This document shows, in pieces, positions 25,270 through 40,400 of a stretch of 64,000 bases of DNA. The notes under the pieces were generated by a model that saw only the letters and a program-made list of their open reading frames with translations, was not told the DNA's origin and searched no databases. Made by a program: the position numbers and the translations under genes. The stretch is from positions 4,608,517 to 4,672,516 of the forward strand of contig OX155955.1 in the NCBI GenBank assembly GCA_944548615.1, given 5' to 3'. Every line of letters starts with the position of its first letter. Positions within the stretch are counted from its first letter, which is position 1. Source of the DNA: Micropterix aruncella (lineage: Eukaryota > Arthropoda > Insecta > Lepidoptera > Micropterigidae).

Positions 25270-28200
25270 AGGGATTTTTCTTGCGAACTTAGCTAGAAAA
25301 CCGCCTCGCCTATCTGGTCCATTGCATACTCGTATTTATTACATATACACTTTTCAGCATCGACCTCCGTTTAGCAAGGAAAGATCGTCCAAATGTTCTG
25401 TGGTTGAATTAAGTACAAATATGCAGCCGGCCGTCGAAGGCAGTCGAGTAACATTCCTTCCAAGGCTTAATATCTGAAATGCCCGAGGTGAGTCGGGCTT
25501 GGCAGAGGCATTACTAACTGTTTATTATGCATATTGGATACGCACAGGCAACATTGCCAGTTAAGCTTACATTCTTGATAATGATGGCAATAACTCCTAT
25601 CTATCATTCTATCAGTAGAGTGTAGGAGCGCCACAGCGACGTAATATTGAAGATTACATTGCCAATTACATGCAGAATCCTTGAGAGACAAAAGATTGCC
25701 ATCGCCTACCTTCGTATCATTAGGAATCGCGCCCACGATTGTCAAATAGGACCCCACGTGCAGCTCAATTACCATACACATTGTCTCTCGTGCGTTACAA
25801 CACACGCATCTGCGAGATTAATATGCAAGCCAAGGCTTAGTCATCTCCCATTAAGTTATATATACATAAACGAATCAAAATTTCAGTTGGAGTTTTCCAT
25901 GACTTTTACTCTTGATCTTGCCCTCAAACATCTATGATTTCATTTCTACTATATCTTAGTCCCACTTCATTGGCGAACAATCCGGTAGACGTTTTAAGCG
26001 TTCTAGTGTCCCGCCCGTTTCCATAATGTAGTCAATATAATAATTTTGGGTTCTATATCTCTATATGGACCGACCTCCAGGTTAAACGGCTTAACCGATT
26101 GGCTTGAAATTTGAAACATAGACTTCTTGGGGGTTTTATAAGGGGCGTGACTCATAAAAAGTTGAAATAAAACAATTATGTTCAAGAGGTTCAAATGTTC
26201 AAACATTCAAAAATGTGCCCTGTTGGCCAGGTCTAAACCTTATTTGAAACATAGACTCCCGAAAAGTTAATAAGTGGCGTGATTCATAAAAAGTTAATAA
26301 ATTAAAAATTGTTCATAAATATTCAAATGTTCAAAATGTGTCCTGCTGGCACGGGCTAAACCTTGACATTTAAGATATAGACTCCTGAGGGATCAGGTAA
26401 GCCATATAATTCATAAAAAGTTTAAAAAAAAGATTTTTAGTTCGTACAAAAGACAAAAGATTACCAAGACTATTATATTGTTTGTAATAATCTTTAGACA
26501 GGGCAGTGTAGAAATATAAAAAAAGAAGAAAGTACTGACAATTGGTCGCGGTTCTCATGTGTATTAAATCTTTCCTTCAGCCTACATTGCAGCAGTCATC
26601 ACAATATCAACACCAGATCAATTAGAAAACGAAGGTCTCTCGATCAATGTAACTCCATTCAGTGGGTGGCTAGCGTTATCTCGAAAGTTTTCCGCAGCTC
26701 TATCAAGCGATCGATTGTTTTGTTCTCTCAAGGGATACATTCTATTATTAAGAACGGCACGACACGCCTCTGCGATCGTGAGCAACCGCCAGCGGACCGG
26801 CTCTTATGCCGACAACGACGACCGCACCGGTACCGGGCCATTTGTAGGTCAACCGCGCAATTTTCCGATCTCCATGTAGGTAACCCAAAAATACCGAGCT
26901 TTAGCATTTTGACGCGATGCGTGGGTCGATATAAAAGACATTTTTTAAAAGATTTATAATATATGATAACGATTGATAATAAAAATAATCGCGATTTTGA
27001 TAGATACGGCACTCGAGAAGAAGATGAAAAAAGTCGAAAATAATTTGAAATTCGGCAACACTCTAATTGTCACAATGACATTTAACCCAAAATGACGGGC
27101 CGTTGTGTTTCAAAATATCGGAAATGAAGTATTTTCGTGTGTTATTGAAAATTATTTTTGGTGCCCATGTTTTGGAATAATTGATGGAAAACCTGTGGTT
27201 TATGGTGTGTGTTTTATGGTATATGTCGGCAGTCGTGAGGCAAAAGGGGTTATCTACCACTTTTTGCAAAACTTTTGATTTTTCGTAGAATAGCTAATTT
27301 TATAAGCTATTTCCTGTGGTATATATCTCAGCAGAGCCCCATCTAAAATTCCGTATAAACATCTGATTTATCTGGGACAAATGATTCTAATGAAATAATG
27401 CCTATAACTTATGGAAAAAAGCTCAACTGGCTAAGGTTTATCCAACAATGCCTATAGACATTTCGACAGATCAGCCGTTTGACAAATCAGCGCGTTGCTC
27501 ATTTGGCTCATTGGCTCAGTTGCTCATATATAATATATAAAATCCATGCATAACAGATTAATTATTAGGTAACAAGAGGGAATTCATAAAAAACAATATT
27601 ATTAGTATTTATATACAAAATCGACTAAAAAGTTGCATAGCAGTTTCTTGCACACGAAGGCTGGCTTCCGACCGGTTAATGATTACTTTAAACTAGCTAA
27701 ACCCAGGCTCAGCCTGATATGAAATGAATGGGAAATGTACCGATGTCAAACCGCACCGAAGATTTCCCGGTGTGGAAAGTCTTTTATCGCGCTTATTCGA
27801 ATGCAACGTTGTGTCAAAAATTTCATGTCGATCGACTGACTACATTTCGAGTTTTGCGAGCACAAACATATGCAGGCTGAATTTTTATATATAAAGATTT
27901 CATTTCTTTTCTCTTATAAAATATGAAAACGATAGATAGCCCCCTTTGCCATTTGGCTACCGATGTGAAAGATTACCAAGTTATGCTCATTCGAAATTTA
28001 ACTCCAAAATAACAAGGAATCTAGGATTAAGAAATCAATCTTTTAATGTAATAAACACAATGACATGTTAAAATGTAGGCATTTTCCTACTTAATCCGTT
28101 GGCTGACATTTCCAATTTTTTTTTTTATTTTTTTTTTTATTTTTCAGAAAACTTACAGCGTTTTATACTTAATACTAACACATAATATATACATCTAAGG

Positions 28201-28367
28201 CCAATTAAAAGTTTTCACAATTAAATTAAATCTATTGTTACAGCGCAATGAGCAATGAAACAAATGCAGGTTCAAGTAAGGGGAAAGGGGGAAGGGATAG
28301 AATTTGTCACCGTTGAAGCCCTGTTTTTATTATTTGTTTATTTTTGTTTTTATTTTATTTGTTTCAG
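25270..28367. other. Non-coding stretch upstream of the first visible uif exon
   Basis: 26,105-26,420 has three degenerate repeats of about 115 bp (ATAGACTCC, GGCGTGATTCATAAAAAGTT, AAATGTTCAAA). The rest is AT-rich with short frames lacking domains. It should lie in a uif intron or promoter region, but I see no signal-peptide exon or promoter I can support. Confidence 0.4.
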
Positions 28368-28449
28368 GTTGGAAGTTAAAAGGTTTACACTGTTATAAAT
28401 ACTTTGACATACGGCATTCATGGGAAAAAGCGGCTGAACTTTGCAGAAG
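28368..28449 (+). CDS. uif: uif visible exon 1: start of C-type lectin domain
   Basis: Preceded by a TTTCAG acceptor and followed by a GTATTT donor. The frame begins mid-codon (phase 1 upstream exon) and reads GW, then [19 protein letters not shown], the conserved first cysteine and helix of a C-type lectin fold. An upstream exon with a signal peptide must exist, but I could not identify it in the preceding 28 kb. Confidence 0.85.
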
Positions 28450-31400
28450 GTATTTTTTATATTATTTATTTATTTAAATCCCTATAGTAATTAGTACCAT
28501 GGTATTGTACAACGGCATATATAGGGAGGGGTTCAGGCGGTTAAAACCTATCCCCCTTCCCCCCCCCCCCCCTCCTCCCCTAATTAACATAATTCCGGGC
28601 AGCTTGACGTGTGGAAATTTCCATTTACAGTCAATCACTATCAAATATAGATTTTTTCAGACGACTGCCCAACAAAAAAGGGAGTGTAATGTGTCCAGGG
28701 TTCATCTATGTATGTTTTGCCTTTCCTTATTCCACCATAACTTCTAAATGCTTGAATCGATTTAGAAGTGTGTGGTATTATTAGAATCCTTGCGTCATCC
28801 CGAGTGTCATAAGGTACCTTAACTATTCAAATATCAAAAGTAGTTGTCTAAATGTCCAAATGTCCAAATGTCAGTAAATTAACATAAATGTATTTATGTA
28901 ATTAACATAAAAGTGTTTAGTGTCAAATGAAAGGTTTGATTGAGTACATTCCGGATATATACATAAACCACAAATGTTTCATAAAAAAACATAATAAAAA
29001 TAATTATAAAACAATAGTTGACATTCTGTAACAGCTACAATAGTTGACAGCTATAGAAACCTAGATAATTGCGAAAAACGGATTTTTGTGATCTTTGTCC
29101 TTGATTAACTTACGACGCAGACATGAGTTTTTTTGAGACTTTTGAGACAACTTTTAGAACGTCAAAATGAAGGTGTATACGAGTTTCGAGCTTATTATCT
29201 CTCATTCCGATTTTGACCCCTTTTTGTACTAGTAGTCAGTTCAAGTAATTCTAAGCGATCTTCATAATTCGTATTCTTCATGCTCACTGTTATTTTAGTT
29301 GCCCTTCTTTGCACTATTCCGATAAGTATACATACAGTAAGTTTGGGCGCTAATAGATGTGCCTTGAAGCACCCCAGCTAGAATAAATAGTTAAAGCGCT
29401 AGATGGAGAAGTAACGCCTTCCATCCCATGTATCAGATCATAACAGCAAACACCCTTATGCAAGTAAAACTCGATCAAATAAGTAAAAATGGTTTTATTT
29501 TTCAGGTATGGAAGCGAGCTTATGGTAGTAGACTCATACTCAGAAAATAATTACACGTCGAAGTTAGCCCGAAGTGCTCATGGACCTTCCAACTACTGGA
29601 TGGGTCTCGCGACGGTGGACGACCTCAGGACGAATACGTTGGAGTCGGCGGCTGGAACGCTGGTCTCACAGTACGCCGGTTTTTGGGATCTGCAACAGCC
29701 CAACCCGAAGCTCGGAGAATGCGTCGACGTCGCCGTTACGCCGGAAGACCAGTCTTGGGAGTTGACAACTTGCGAATCACTACTGCCGTTCATGTGCAGA
29801 GCGAATGCTTGCCCTACAGGTACGATCTTCTTCAATTAAAACCCATTAGGCCATGGTCATACTGGGAGCGTACTATTCGTAGAACTTTTTTTTTTTGTAA
29901 ATTTCATTTAAAGTCTGGATGTTATTTATGAAGAAATAAAAAATATGAAATAACGCACGATTTACTGTTGTAATATGAAAGCAAAAATAATGGAAATATA
30001 TTTACTAGAAAGGGGCATAATTAGTAACAACTCTAGAAATTATTTCTAAAAAAAAAGACATTTTTTAAAAACTATTATTATTTTTGTTCGAGCGGCAGGT
30101 CATTTTGAAATAAAACAGAAAAGTGCTATAACTCTTAAACTATTGATAATTGGGTAACAAGTTATATGGTACTTTTGATTGACAATTAACTCTTCTATCA
30201 CCACTTTTCATTTGATCCACACCGTTTGGAACTGTCAACCACTCGTTACTTTTTAAAGTACTGTTTATTATTTTCTAGATGCATCCTCGGTTCTTCCATG
30301 TATCTATCCTCATTCAATGAATTTTCTATTGCAGGCTCCTTTCACTGCTCGAACGGAAAATGCATAAATTCTGCGTTCAAGTGCGACAAGCAAGATGACT
30401 GCGGCGATGCTTCCGACGAGCTGGACTGCTCGCAGGAGTGTCACTTCTACATGGCGAGCAGTGGTGACGTCGTAGAAAGTCCGAACTACCCTCATAAATA
30501 CCCAGCGCTGAGCGAATGCAAATGGACGCTCGAAGGACCGCAGGGGCACAACATCCTGCTCCAGTTCCAGGACTTCGAGACGGAGAAATCGTTTGACACA
30601 GTTCAAGTCCTCGTCGGCGGCCGCACGGAAGACCACGCTGTGAACCTAGCGACGCTGTCCGGGAAGCAAGACCTCGCTAACAAACTTTACGTATCCGCTT
30701 CGAACTTCATGATTATCAAATTCAGCACTGATGCGTCCGTGGAGCGGAAAGGATTCAGGGCGTCGTGGAAGACCGAACCGTCGACCTGCGGCGGCACCGT
30801 CAAGGCGACCCCTCAGCGCCAGATTCTGACATCTCCCGGTTTCCCAAACTCGTACCCGGGCGGACTCGAATGCCTTTACATCATCGAATCACAACCCGGG
30901 AGGATCATTACATTAGAAGTCGATGAACTGGACCTGGATTTAGATAGAGATTTCATCGTTGTGAAGGATGGATCAACTCCGTCGAGCCCGGTCTTAGCGC
31001 GACTCACCGGTGCAGTCGAAGATAACCAAAGAATAATTGTGTCAACCTCAAACCACCTTTACGTTTACTTCAAAACTAGCCTAGGCGATTCGATGAAAGG
31101 ATTCAACATTCGGTATGTGAAGTTCTATTTTATTATTCATAACCAATTTATTTTTCTACTCTGAATTATTATATATGTTTCTGTTATTATAGATGACATC
31201 TGTTTCATATTCGTTTCTTCTTTCTTTTTAACCTGTATCACTTCCGTTTATAATTATCCTCAGTAACTTATCATCTTGATTTGTTCTCATCTATTTTCTG
31301 CTAGTCCATTCCTGCTGCTGCTCTAACTTCGACTATCCAACTGGCTACCTGTTTGTGGTCTACAAAATATCTATATCTATATTTTTAAAAATAGCTATAG

Positions 31401-34400
31401 AATATAGAATATATATTTTAGTGTTTTAAAATAGTTATAGCAAAATAGCTATATTTTTTTGGCATAATCGACATGAGGACGAACAAGTTCATGCACATGG
31501 AGTGTCAGTACAAAAAGGCTTCATGCGTAACGTCTCAAGCTGCCTCGAGCACAATTTTCAATGATGCGATACAGCACGAACGTCTTTTCAACGTATATTG
31601 ACTCGACCTAGAGAACGCCTTTGGGTCAATCTGACACAGTCTCCTCCAGTTTGCACTCTGCTAACTCAACTTCCCACCTGTGGTGTGTGACAATGTAACC
31701 TCCTACTACGGCTCTCTGACTTTCCATGTCAAAACGCAAGAGTAGACTACCCCTATTCAATTGGCCTATTTCCAGGCTGTTGCCTCTATCCGACGATATT
31801 TAATATCACTTTCAACATCCTACTGGAAAGCCTGACCCAGTTCGACAAGAAGACGGGATAACATTTTAAAACAGACGCTCAGTACACTTCGTCGTGCCTC
31901 GCTTTTGCCGACGACCTAACCTTCATCACTAGGAGCCCCAATCAGCTTTATGCAATGTTACAGAAAGTGGAGCTGTTCTGACTTATACATATACATAGCT
32001 GTAATTTTTATGCAATTAACTTTTCTTATATAGCTTATATTATTAATTCTCAACATATACCATAGTAGTCATAGATGTCATCATAGCAAAAGTAGGGGAT
32101 CGGCAACCGATCAGTGACTTTCTTCTCCAGTTCACCAAAATTGCCATTATCTCTGGCAGCCTCTAGTCATTCAACCTTTGTCATTTACGATCATCCCAAA
32201 AGATCAGAATCGCCTGGAAATTAAACAATGGCTAGATCGATTTATTTTCTATCTAAAACGATACAAAATCTTACAGGTACACCCAAGGATGCCGCGCTAA
32301 CCTAATTGCGTCAAACGGTACAATCACCTCACCAGCTTACGGACTCTCCGAGTATCCAAACAACCAGGAGTGCATCTACAAGATAAAGAACCCGGGGGGC
32401 GGACCGCTTTCGCTGAGATTTGACGATTTCAACATTCATCCCTCGGACGTCGTTCAGGTGTTTGACGGCTCATCTGTAACCGGCCTAAGATTACATTCCG
32501 ACAATGGTTTTATTACGAGGCCGAGGATTACGCTTACCGCTTCGAGTGGGGAGATGTTAATTCGCTTCGTATCCGACGCGCTGCATAGTGGCCCCGGATG
32601 GAAAGCTACTTTCTCAGCAGGTATTTATTTATTAACACAATTATTACGTGTACAATCGACATTTCTACATTACAATAAAATTATATTTTGCAATATGGAA
32701 TAAATACAATAAACTACTAAATCAATGGACACCACTTTCCTCAAAAAAAACCCGCTTATAGAATAGAAGCGGTGGTCTTGGCCTTAGCAAAACCGGCTGA
32801 CCCCTCGACTCTCTCCAGGTCCAAACACAATTTCGGGTTAGCTCTAAAACTGCCCTCTCTGCTCTATGACAACTCTAGAATAACCAAAACTTTGATTCTG
32901 TCCAACTCTAAGGATCTGGCAATATCGAAGCACGTAGTAAGGGGTCATAGTGATTCAAATGATCTACAAACTCTCATAGACTTCCACAAAAAGTTTTTTT
33001 CCTGGAATCAGCCACAATGGCACTGGTCTGGGATATGATAGCACAACCATGAGCGACGTGGACCTAAAGAAATCCCACTTGCGAGGAGACTATGACAGCA
33101 ACCGTATGGATCATGCTGTTGGCCTTCAATGCCAGAATGGCTGAGCAGCATTTGGGGACTTTTGCATTTCTCCTCCAATGCACTGGAAGGTAATGTTGTA
33201 TGACTGGACACCAGAGATGCTGAAATTGTATTTAAATGCCTTCCAGCATACACTTCCAGACCCCAGTAACCTCGCTCGTTGGAGCTATTCAGAGTCACCT
33301 TTGTAGCAATACTCCTTACACAGCTAGACATATTCTAGCTGGCTTCAAGGTGGCCTTGGAAGAAGGACGGTACACTTACCAGCACAACCAGCCCTTGCTG
33401 TTATTTGCGAGGTAATTAGCCTCTCAGTTGGTCGTGCCAAGAAGGGTCTGACATTACCCTTTTAAACCCCTAATACAGTTCGTTAAGTTCCTGAAAGTGG
33501 AGCCCTGGAGAGTATGGATCAGTCACTACGAACAAATATCTGGTGCATTCTGTTCGACAAGAACTGTCTGAGATACTATCGCCGAACAAGCTGATGTTCT
33601 CCGACAAAGTCTATAGAAACACCTTATTTGTGTACATAATTCTTATCGTGAACTGAGTTTTGCTTAAGCTATGGGCAGGAATGGGGTGTTTTCATTACTT
33701 TTAATGCCAATATTTGCCTATTCGGCCAAATGTGTGGACGCCTCAGATGGGGCAAATGAAACCAAAACCAAAATTGAATTATTATTATTTTTTAGACAGG
33801 CAGCATAATTGCCGATATGTATAAATTTAATACTGATCAGCATGTAAACTGTTCCACTGGTCCACAGTCCGGTTAGCTAGCAAGTCAGTGTTTAAAGTGT
33901 TAAGATTGAAGTAAACTCGGCAATTATAACACCCATTGAGGATTTTATACATTTCAATTAGGTTAACCCTGATCCGATGATCCTTGAGTTTGGGAAGTTG
34001 CAATCTGTGGAGTCTTTTTGAATATTCCAGCTTTTTAAAACCCATTGGTATCATGGCCGCTCTGTGCTGGACTTTTACGAGGAGATCCTCGTCTTTCACA
34101 AAGTAAGGATTCCAAATCTGGAATCCAAACTCTAACATTGATCTAAATTTGTTTGTAGATTGCCCTCAACTTCAGACCGGATTTGGCTCTGTATCAACGA
34201 ACCGGGACACAGCGTTCGAAACAGTCGCCACATTCTCCTGCCCGGTAGGACAAGAATTCGCAACTGGCAAGCAGAAAATCACAACCAAGTGCCAACCCGG
34301 AGGAAACTGGTCCGTTACTTATATACCCAACTGTCAAGGTAAGGAAACCTTAGCATTTAAAACCATCTAAAACCATTTTAAACCATGTATTTCATGGCAG

Positions 34401-37400
34401 TCAAGGACATTTTTTACAAGCTTTTGTTTAACTACACTTCATCTTTATTTCAATACAAAAAATGCCTCATTCAGTGGTTAATTATAGTATCCGCAGTACA
34501 ATCTGGCGACTGGGGCAATTAGAGACAGTTAACATAGGAATGGTACCATGTCGATAAAATATTTATCTATACTAATATTATAAAGAGGTAAAGTTTGTGA
34601 TGTTGTAGGAAGTAATCTCTGGATCTACTGAACCGATTTTGAAAATTCTTTTACCAATAGAAAGCCACATTATTTGTGAGTGTCATAAGTTATATATTAA
34701 TCCGAAAAATGAAAAGACTTTTTCGTGGTAGTCGGATTTGCAAAGTAAGTCGGAGAATAAGCGGTCGAACAAAAACGTTTCTAACTAACACTGCCTTAAC
34801 GATGAGAGATATATGATTAAGTTCTGGAGAAAAGTTGTAGAGCTTGATAATGCCTACAAAAAAGTCAGCGACAGCATATGTCTTTTATATTTTATTAATT
34901 ATGAATTCTTATCAAAATAAGTAAATTTATCGTCTCAAAACAAAGGACTTTTCCCTTTTACTGCATAAATAGTTAAAGAGATAATACGACATAGGTAGGT
35001 ATGGAACCGCGGCCGTATCGTAATCCATACTTCTATTACTAATATTATAAGAGTTTGTGACGTTGTAGGAAGTAATCTCTGGATCTACTGAACCGATTTT
35101 GAAAATTCTTTTACCAATAGAAAGCCACATTATTTGTGAGTGTCATAGCTATATGAGGCTATATTCCGAAAAATGAAAAGAATTTTACCTGCTAAAATTA
35201 GATAGATAGATAAAATTCCTAGATTTAGCCAAAAGCGGTGACTAAATACCGTAAAAGGTGGTAAGTAGCTAACCGATTAGGACTATTAATTGTGGTAACC
35301 GTAACAGTTCGATTTCGACATTTTATGACATTTTAAGGACACTTTTGCCAAATTAGTTTTCGTCTACTATAATTATTGTGCGTATTATGTAGGTCGTTAG
35401 GCATTATTGATAACAAAATATTCTGCTATGAAAGGCTTTATGTCAAAGAGCATAACTCATTCGTTATACGAACTCTATTTGTGAATCTACATCATGATGG
35501 AAGATTTTTGCAAAACTAATTTGACCAAGTTAAGAGGTGATGTTAACCAGCAAAGCCGGCATGTCATTCTCAACATTTATAAGTGGTTGCATAAGTTGAA
35601 AGAAGACCCTGATATCATAAGGAAAATTTATTTTCAACAACCAAGAAAGTTGGCAGCATTAGTTTGTGGAACGAGCGAACGAACTCTAGATCGAATTCGG
35701 AATCGAATTCAAAAATCTCCAGAACGAAGACCTGGCCAAAGCACATCTAATTGACACCCATTGTCGTGTTATTAATCTACAAGATGATATGAATAGCTTG
35801 CTGACTTTCTTTGTTTAGTTTAATTTTTTTTTGTATAACAATTATTTTATTGTCAACTATTATAAATTTGATACATTTATATTAATAATTCAATATCAAT
35901 ATTTAAATTTTTAACTTATTTAATATTTATCGTAATGAAACAATACTGAAATAATATTTATTTCCCTCGTTTCATTACTTTATCGACATTCCTTTTGTAT
36001 GCGTAAAACTACCTACACTACGGTTACAGGTATCGCTCCATAAGGCCGTGCAAGTAATAATAATAATAATAATAATAAAACTCTTTATTCTTAAGAAAAG
36101 GCGAGCTATCTCTTTCGCAAGTGCGAAAGAGATAGCACGATTTCGATGATAAATTACCTGACTCGCCACTTTGTAATGCGGATAGTATAGTAAAGGAAGA
36201 ATGGAAACTGAATGTATCCTCATAACATTTAAAAAATAGCAATGCATTTAAACACACATAATTTACACACCCTCACATCTCTAAAAATATAAATTACCTA
36301 TATGTTATACAAGAGTGAATTCAGATTTTAATTTCTGTTGTTGTAATATTTTTTGTATTTGGATTTAATTAAAAAATATTCACTACTTTTTATTATTTAA
36401 CGATTAATTTGATTTTTTATGATTACCTATTTTGTTAGTTTTTTATTGTTTTTCTATAACAATTTTGTAACCATTTTGATTTTAGCTTATGCAACCAATA
36501 GATTAGAAAACATCTTTTCATATAATACATTTATTATTGCTACCATATAAAATTGGTGTGTTCCTTGGAACAGCCGCTGCCTAGTTAGGAATGACGCAGA
36601 TTCATTCTGTTTAAATAATTCTTGTATAAATAAATAAATCTCGAATAATAAATAAATCTCGAATAAATAAATAAATAAACTGTTTGTCAGTATAATAGTT
36701 TGGCTCTTAGCAACACCAAGATCATGACACATTGTTGGTTAGCCAAATTGTTGCCCGCAGGTGTTTATAAAAGTTTGTAGGCTCTGATCTAAAATGAATG
36801 CTATGTTTGATTTCAGAGGTATACTGCGGACCTGTTCCACAGATCGACAACGGATTCTCAATTGGATCTACGAATGTAACATATAGAGGAGTCGCCACAT
36901 ATCAGTGCTATGCAGGTTTCGCCTTTCCCACTGGCCAACCAGTAGAAAAGATTTCATGCTTGGCCGACGGCCGATGGGAAAGGACTCCAACTTGTCTCGG
37001 TAAGTAATTCATTGAACTTTTCAAAACTGTATTGATATTTCTCTCTTCAACGAAGACTTCTTCATGTGCATGGACTGCTCAGTGGGAGGGTCTTTTATAA
37101 TAATACAAGTATGCGCTTAATTTAATATACAAAACTAACCAAATTAACATATAATTACTTAAATAATACCAAGACTCAAGCTATTAATCATTACATTGAA
37201 TGTTAAATTGTAGAAAAATGATCTACAATATTTATGTTTATTTAATAATATAAATAATGTGGATACCAGAAAATATTACAGTTTAATAGTCTAGGAATAT
37301 TGAAATACGCTAATTAGTACTGAAATTGCATGATGGTCCAAATGTGATGGCCATCCACTGTATTTGGATATCGACAGGTCAAATAAAACAGAGATTGCTA

Positions 37401-40400
37401 TGCTTGGACTCAAAATGACCTTGAATCTCGCTTTCCTGCGTAATCCATAATTGCTGTTGCATTTATAAAGTTTCACTTGATTAAAGACCTCAATTCACTT
37501 GTAATGAAAAAACTGGAAAACGAAAGTCGAATAGAAGAAAATTATTGAAGCCAAAACTCACATTGAGTTGTTTAGCATTAATAATTATACCGATTGACAA
37601 ATGTCAATCGGTCTTATTAAAATGACCGTAAATAACCTTATTAAAATGACTGTTTTTTTATAAGTTTTAAATCTAGTGATTTTACAGTACACCAATGTTA
37701 GAATGAAGCATTTCTCTACTGCTTTTAGCCATACTTCTCTGTGCTGTTGTTATTCTCTCGAATAACTTTGCACTAATGTACAGCAAAACAAAACAGAATC
37801 CAAGTTACTGTATCTCATCAAACTTTGCTTATTATCATCTCTTCTATTTTCTTTCAGCTTCTCAATGCAGCACTCTACCCGATGTGCCCCACGCGAATAT
37901 CAGTATTTTAAACGGCGGCGGACGCAGCTATGGAACGATCGTACGTTACGAATGCGAACCCGGCTACATACGCACCGGAAGACCCGTCTTACTCTGCATG
38001 AGCAACGGAACGTGGTCCGGCGACATTCCCATATGCAACCGAGCCGTCTGCCCGACCCTCCCGGAGATCAAAAACGGGTACGTCGTTGACAAGGCGAGAG
38101 CCTATCTGTACGGAGACGAGGCGCGAATCCAGTGCTACAAGGGCTACAAGCTGATCGGGCCGAGTCTGCTGCGATGCGGCTCCAAGCAGGAGTTTGACGA
38201 GGCGCCGCGATGCGAGGACATCAACGAGTGCACCAGCAGCCAGTGCGACGTGGTCTCCACCGAGTGCAGGAACACCGCCGGCGGCTTCCACTGCTCGTGT
38301 CGGGGCGGGTTCGTCTCCAACTTGGAATGCCGACCTGTCACCGACCTGGGTCTGATCAACGGGATTATCCCCGATGAATCCATCGCGACCTCGCCTTCTG
38401 AATTAGGTTACGCTAAAGGGGTAAGTGTTTGAATTATTTATGTTCTTTAACGCTTAAACCGCTGACGTACAAACTGTATTTGCTCTCAAAGTAATTTAAT
38501 TTGACCCTACTTATATATAATAAATAAATACAAACGGAGCTGCCATGGAATTCACCGACCGGAGTCGGGCCCATCATAATACTATTTTTTTTATTTTTTA
38601 CACTTCTGGGGGGTGAGCAGTGGATTCCGGACTTACGAACCGGCTGTGGTAGGTTTAGGACAGCTGTCTTGCCACATGTGAGCGTTCACCTTGCCACCCA
38701 TTCACTCCCCCTTCGAAGCCATAGAATTTGAGATGCGCAAATCGCAGTTTTAGATAATTTTTCTAAGAAAGAGTTGATTATTTTTCTGGAAAGGCCAAGA
38801 TCTTTAAAGAGGTGAAATAGAGATTTAGCTGGCAGGCCACGAGCGCCAACTTCCACCGCGTGAAGGTGAACAGTGAAGCCGTTCCGGGTTACGGCATTTG
38901 CAAGATCATGGTATTTATTTAATTTGTACTCGTGGTCTTTTGGGATATTTGATTCCCATGGAACAGTTAATTCTACGATAAGAGCCACCTTCCGAGATAG
39001 AGAGTAAAGAGTTATATCTGGACGGAGGGCTGTGCATCCGAGACTTTCAGGGAATTTATACTGCTTAGAGACCGAATCAACCTCCAGAATCCAATCTGTA
39101 GCTTTCTCGATTATTGAGAAAGGTTTTGTAGTTAAATGTTTTTTGCCTTTAGAGCCATCCCGCACAAACTGTATTGGGGGTTTGGAGGATACTGTCAAAC
39201 CCTTGTTGGCACGAGCCACTGAGAGACTAATTACCTCGCGAATAACAGCGAGAACTTTGTCATGGCGGTAAGTGTACCGTCCTTGATCTAAGGCCACCTT
39301 GCAGCCAGCTAGAATGTGCCTAGCTGTGCAAGGGGTATTGCTACAGAGGGGACAAGAACTATCCTCGGCAAAGCTCCAACGAGCGAGGTTACTGGGGTCT
39401 GGAAGTGTATGCTGAAAGGCATTCAAATAAAATTTCAGCATCTCTGGCGTCCAGTCATAGAGCATTACCTTCCAGTGCATTGGAGGCGGAATGCAAAAGT
39501 CACCAATTGTTGTCCAATCATTCTGGCATTGAAGGCCAATAGCATGAGCCATACTCTTGCTGTCGTAATCTCCCCGCAAAAGAGACTTCTTCAAGTCCAC
39601 GTCGCTCGTGGTTGTACTGCCATACCCCAGACCAGTGCCATTCTGGCTGATTCCAGTAAGGAACCTTTTGTGGAAGTCTACGCGGGCTTGTAGTTCATTT
39701 GAATCACTACAGCCACTTATTACGTGCTTCGATATTGCCGGATCTTTGGAATTGCACAGAATCGAATTTTTGGTTATTCTGGAGTTGGCGTAGAGCAGAG
39801 AGGGCAGTTTAAGCGCTAGCCCAAAATTTTGTTTGGACCTGAAGAGAGTCGAGGGGTCAGCTGGTTTGGCTAAGGACAGCCAGGATTTTAAACTAGCTGT
39901 CACCAGTGCATCTAGACGGGACAGTTGGGTTTTGGTAAAATCGTAAATAAGAAAGGGCCATGACAAATGTGACGTTAGATAATTGTCATAGATCCAGGCC
40001 TTACGAGGGCCAGAAATTAGCAAGGCATCTATTTTCGCCAGGCAACTTTTGAAATGCTCTATAACATGATCGCCCGAGACGTCTTTTCCCTGATGGGTGA
40101 TTTTTCTGCCGAGGAATTTGAAATGATTGTTTGGGTCTATAAGGGAGATATTAGAGCCCTTATAGACCAATTTGGGGTCATAGGATGTAAATTTTGTGCC
40201 CATGCGGGCGAGTCCAAGGCAAAAACATTTGGAGGGCTTCACTTTTATACAGCCTGACCAGTCGCAGAAAAGCTCCACTTTCTGTAATAGCAGGGAAAGC
40301 TGCTTGGGGCTTCTGGTAATGAAAGTTAGGTCGTCGGCAAAAGCGAGGCACGACGAGGTGTATTGGCCGTCTGTTTTAAAACGGTAGCCCCACTTCCTGT

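Noticed and set aside
28200..28290. Candidate start exon ATGAGCAATGAAACAAATGC after a CAG
   Set aside because: It has no signal peptide, and joining it to the next exon would need an intron of less than 100 bases from a weak donor.
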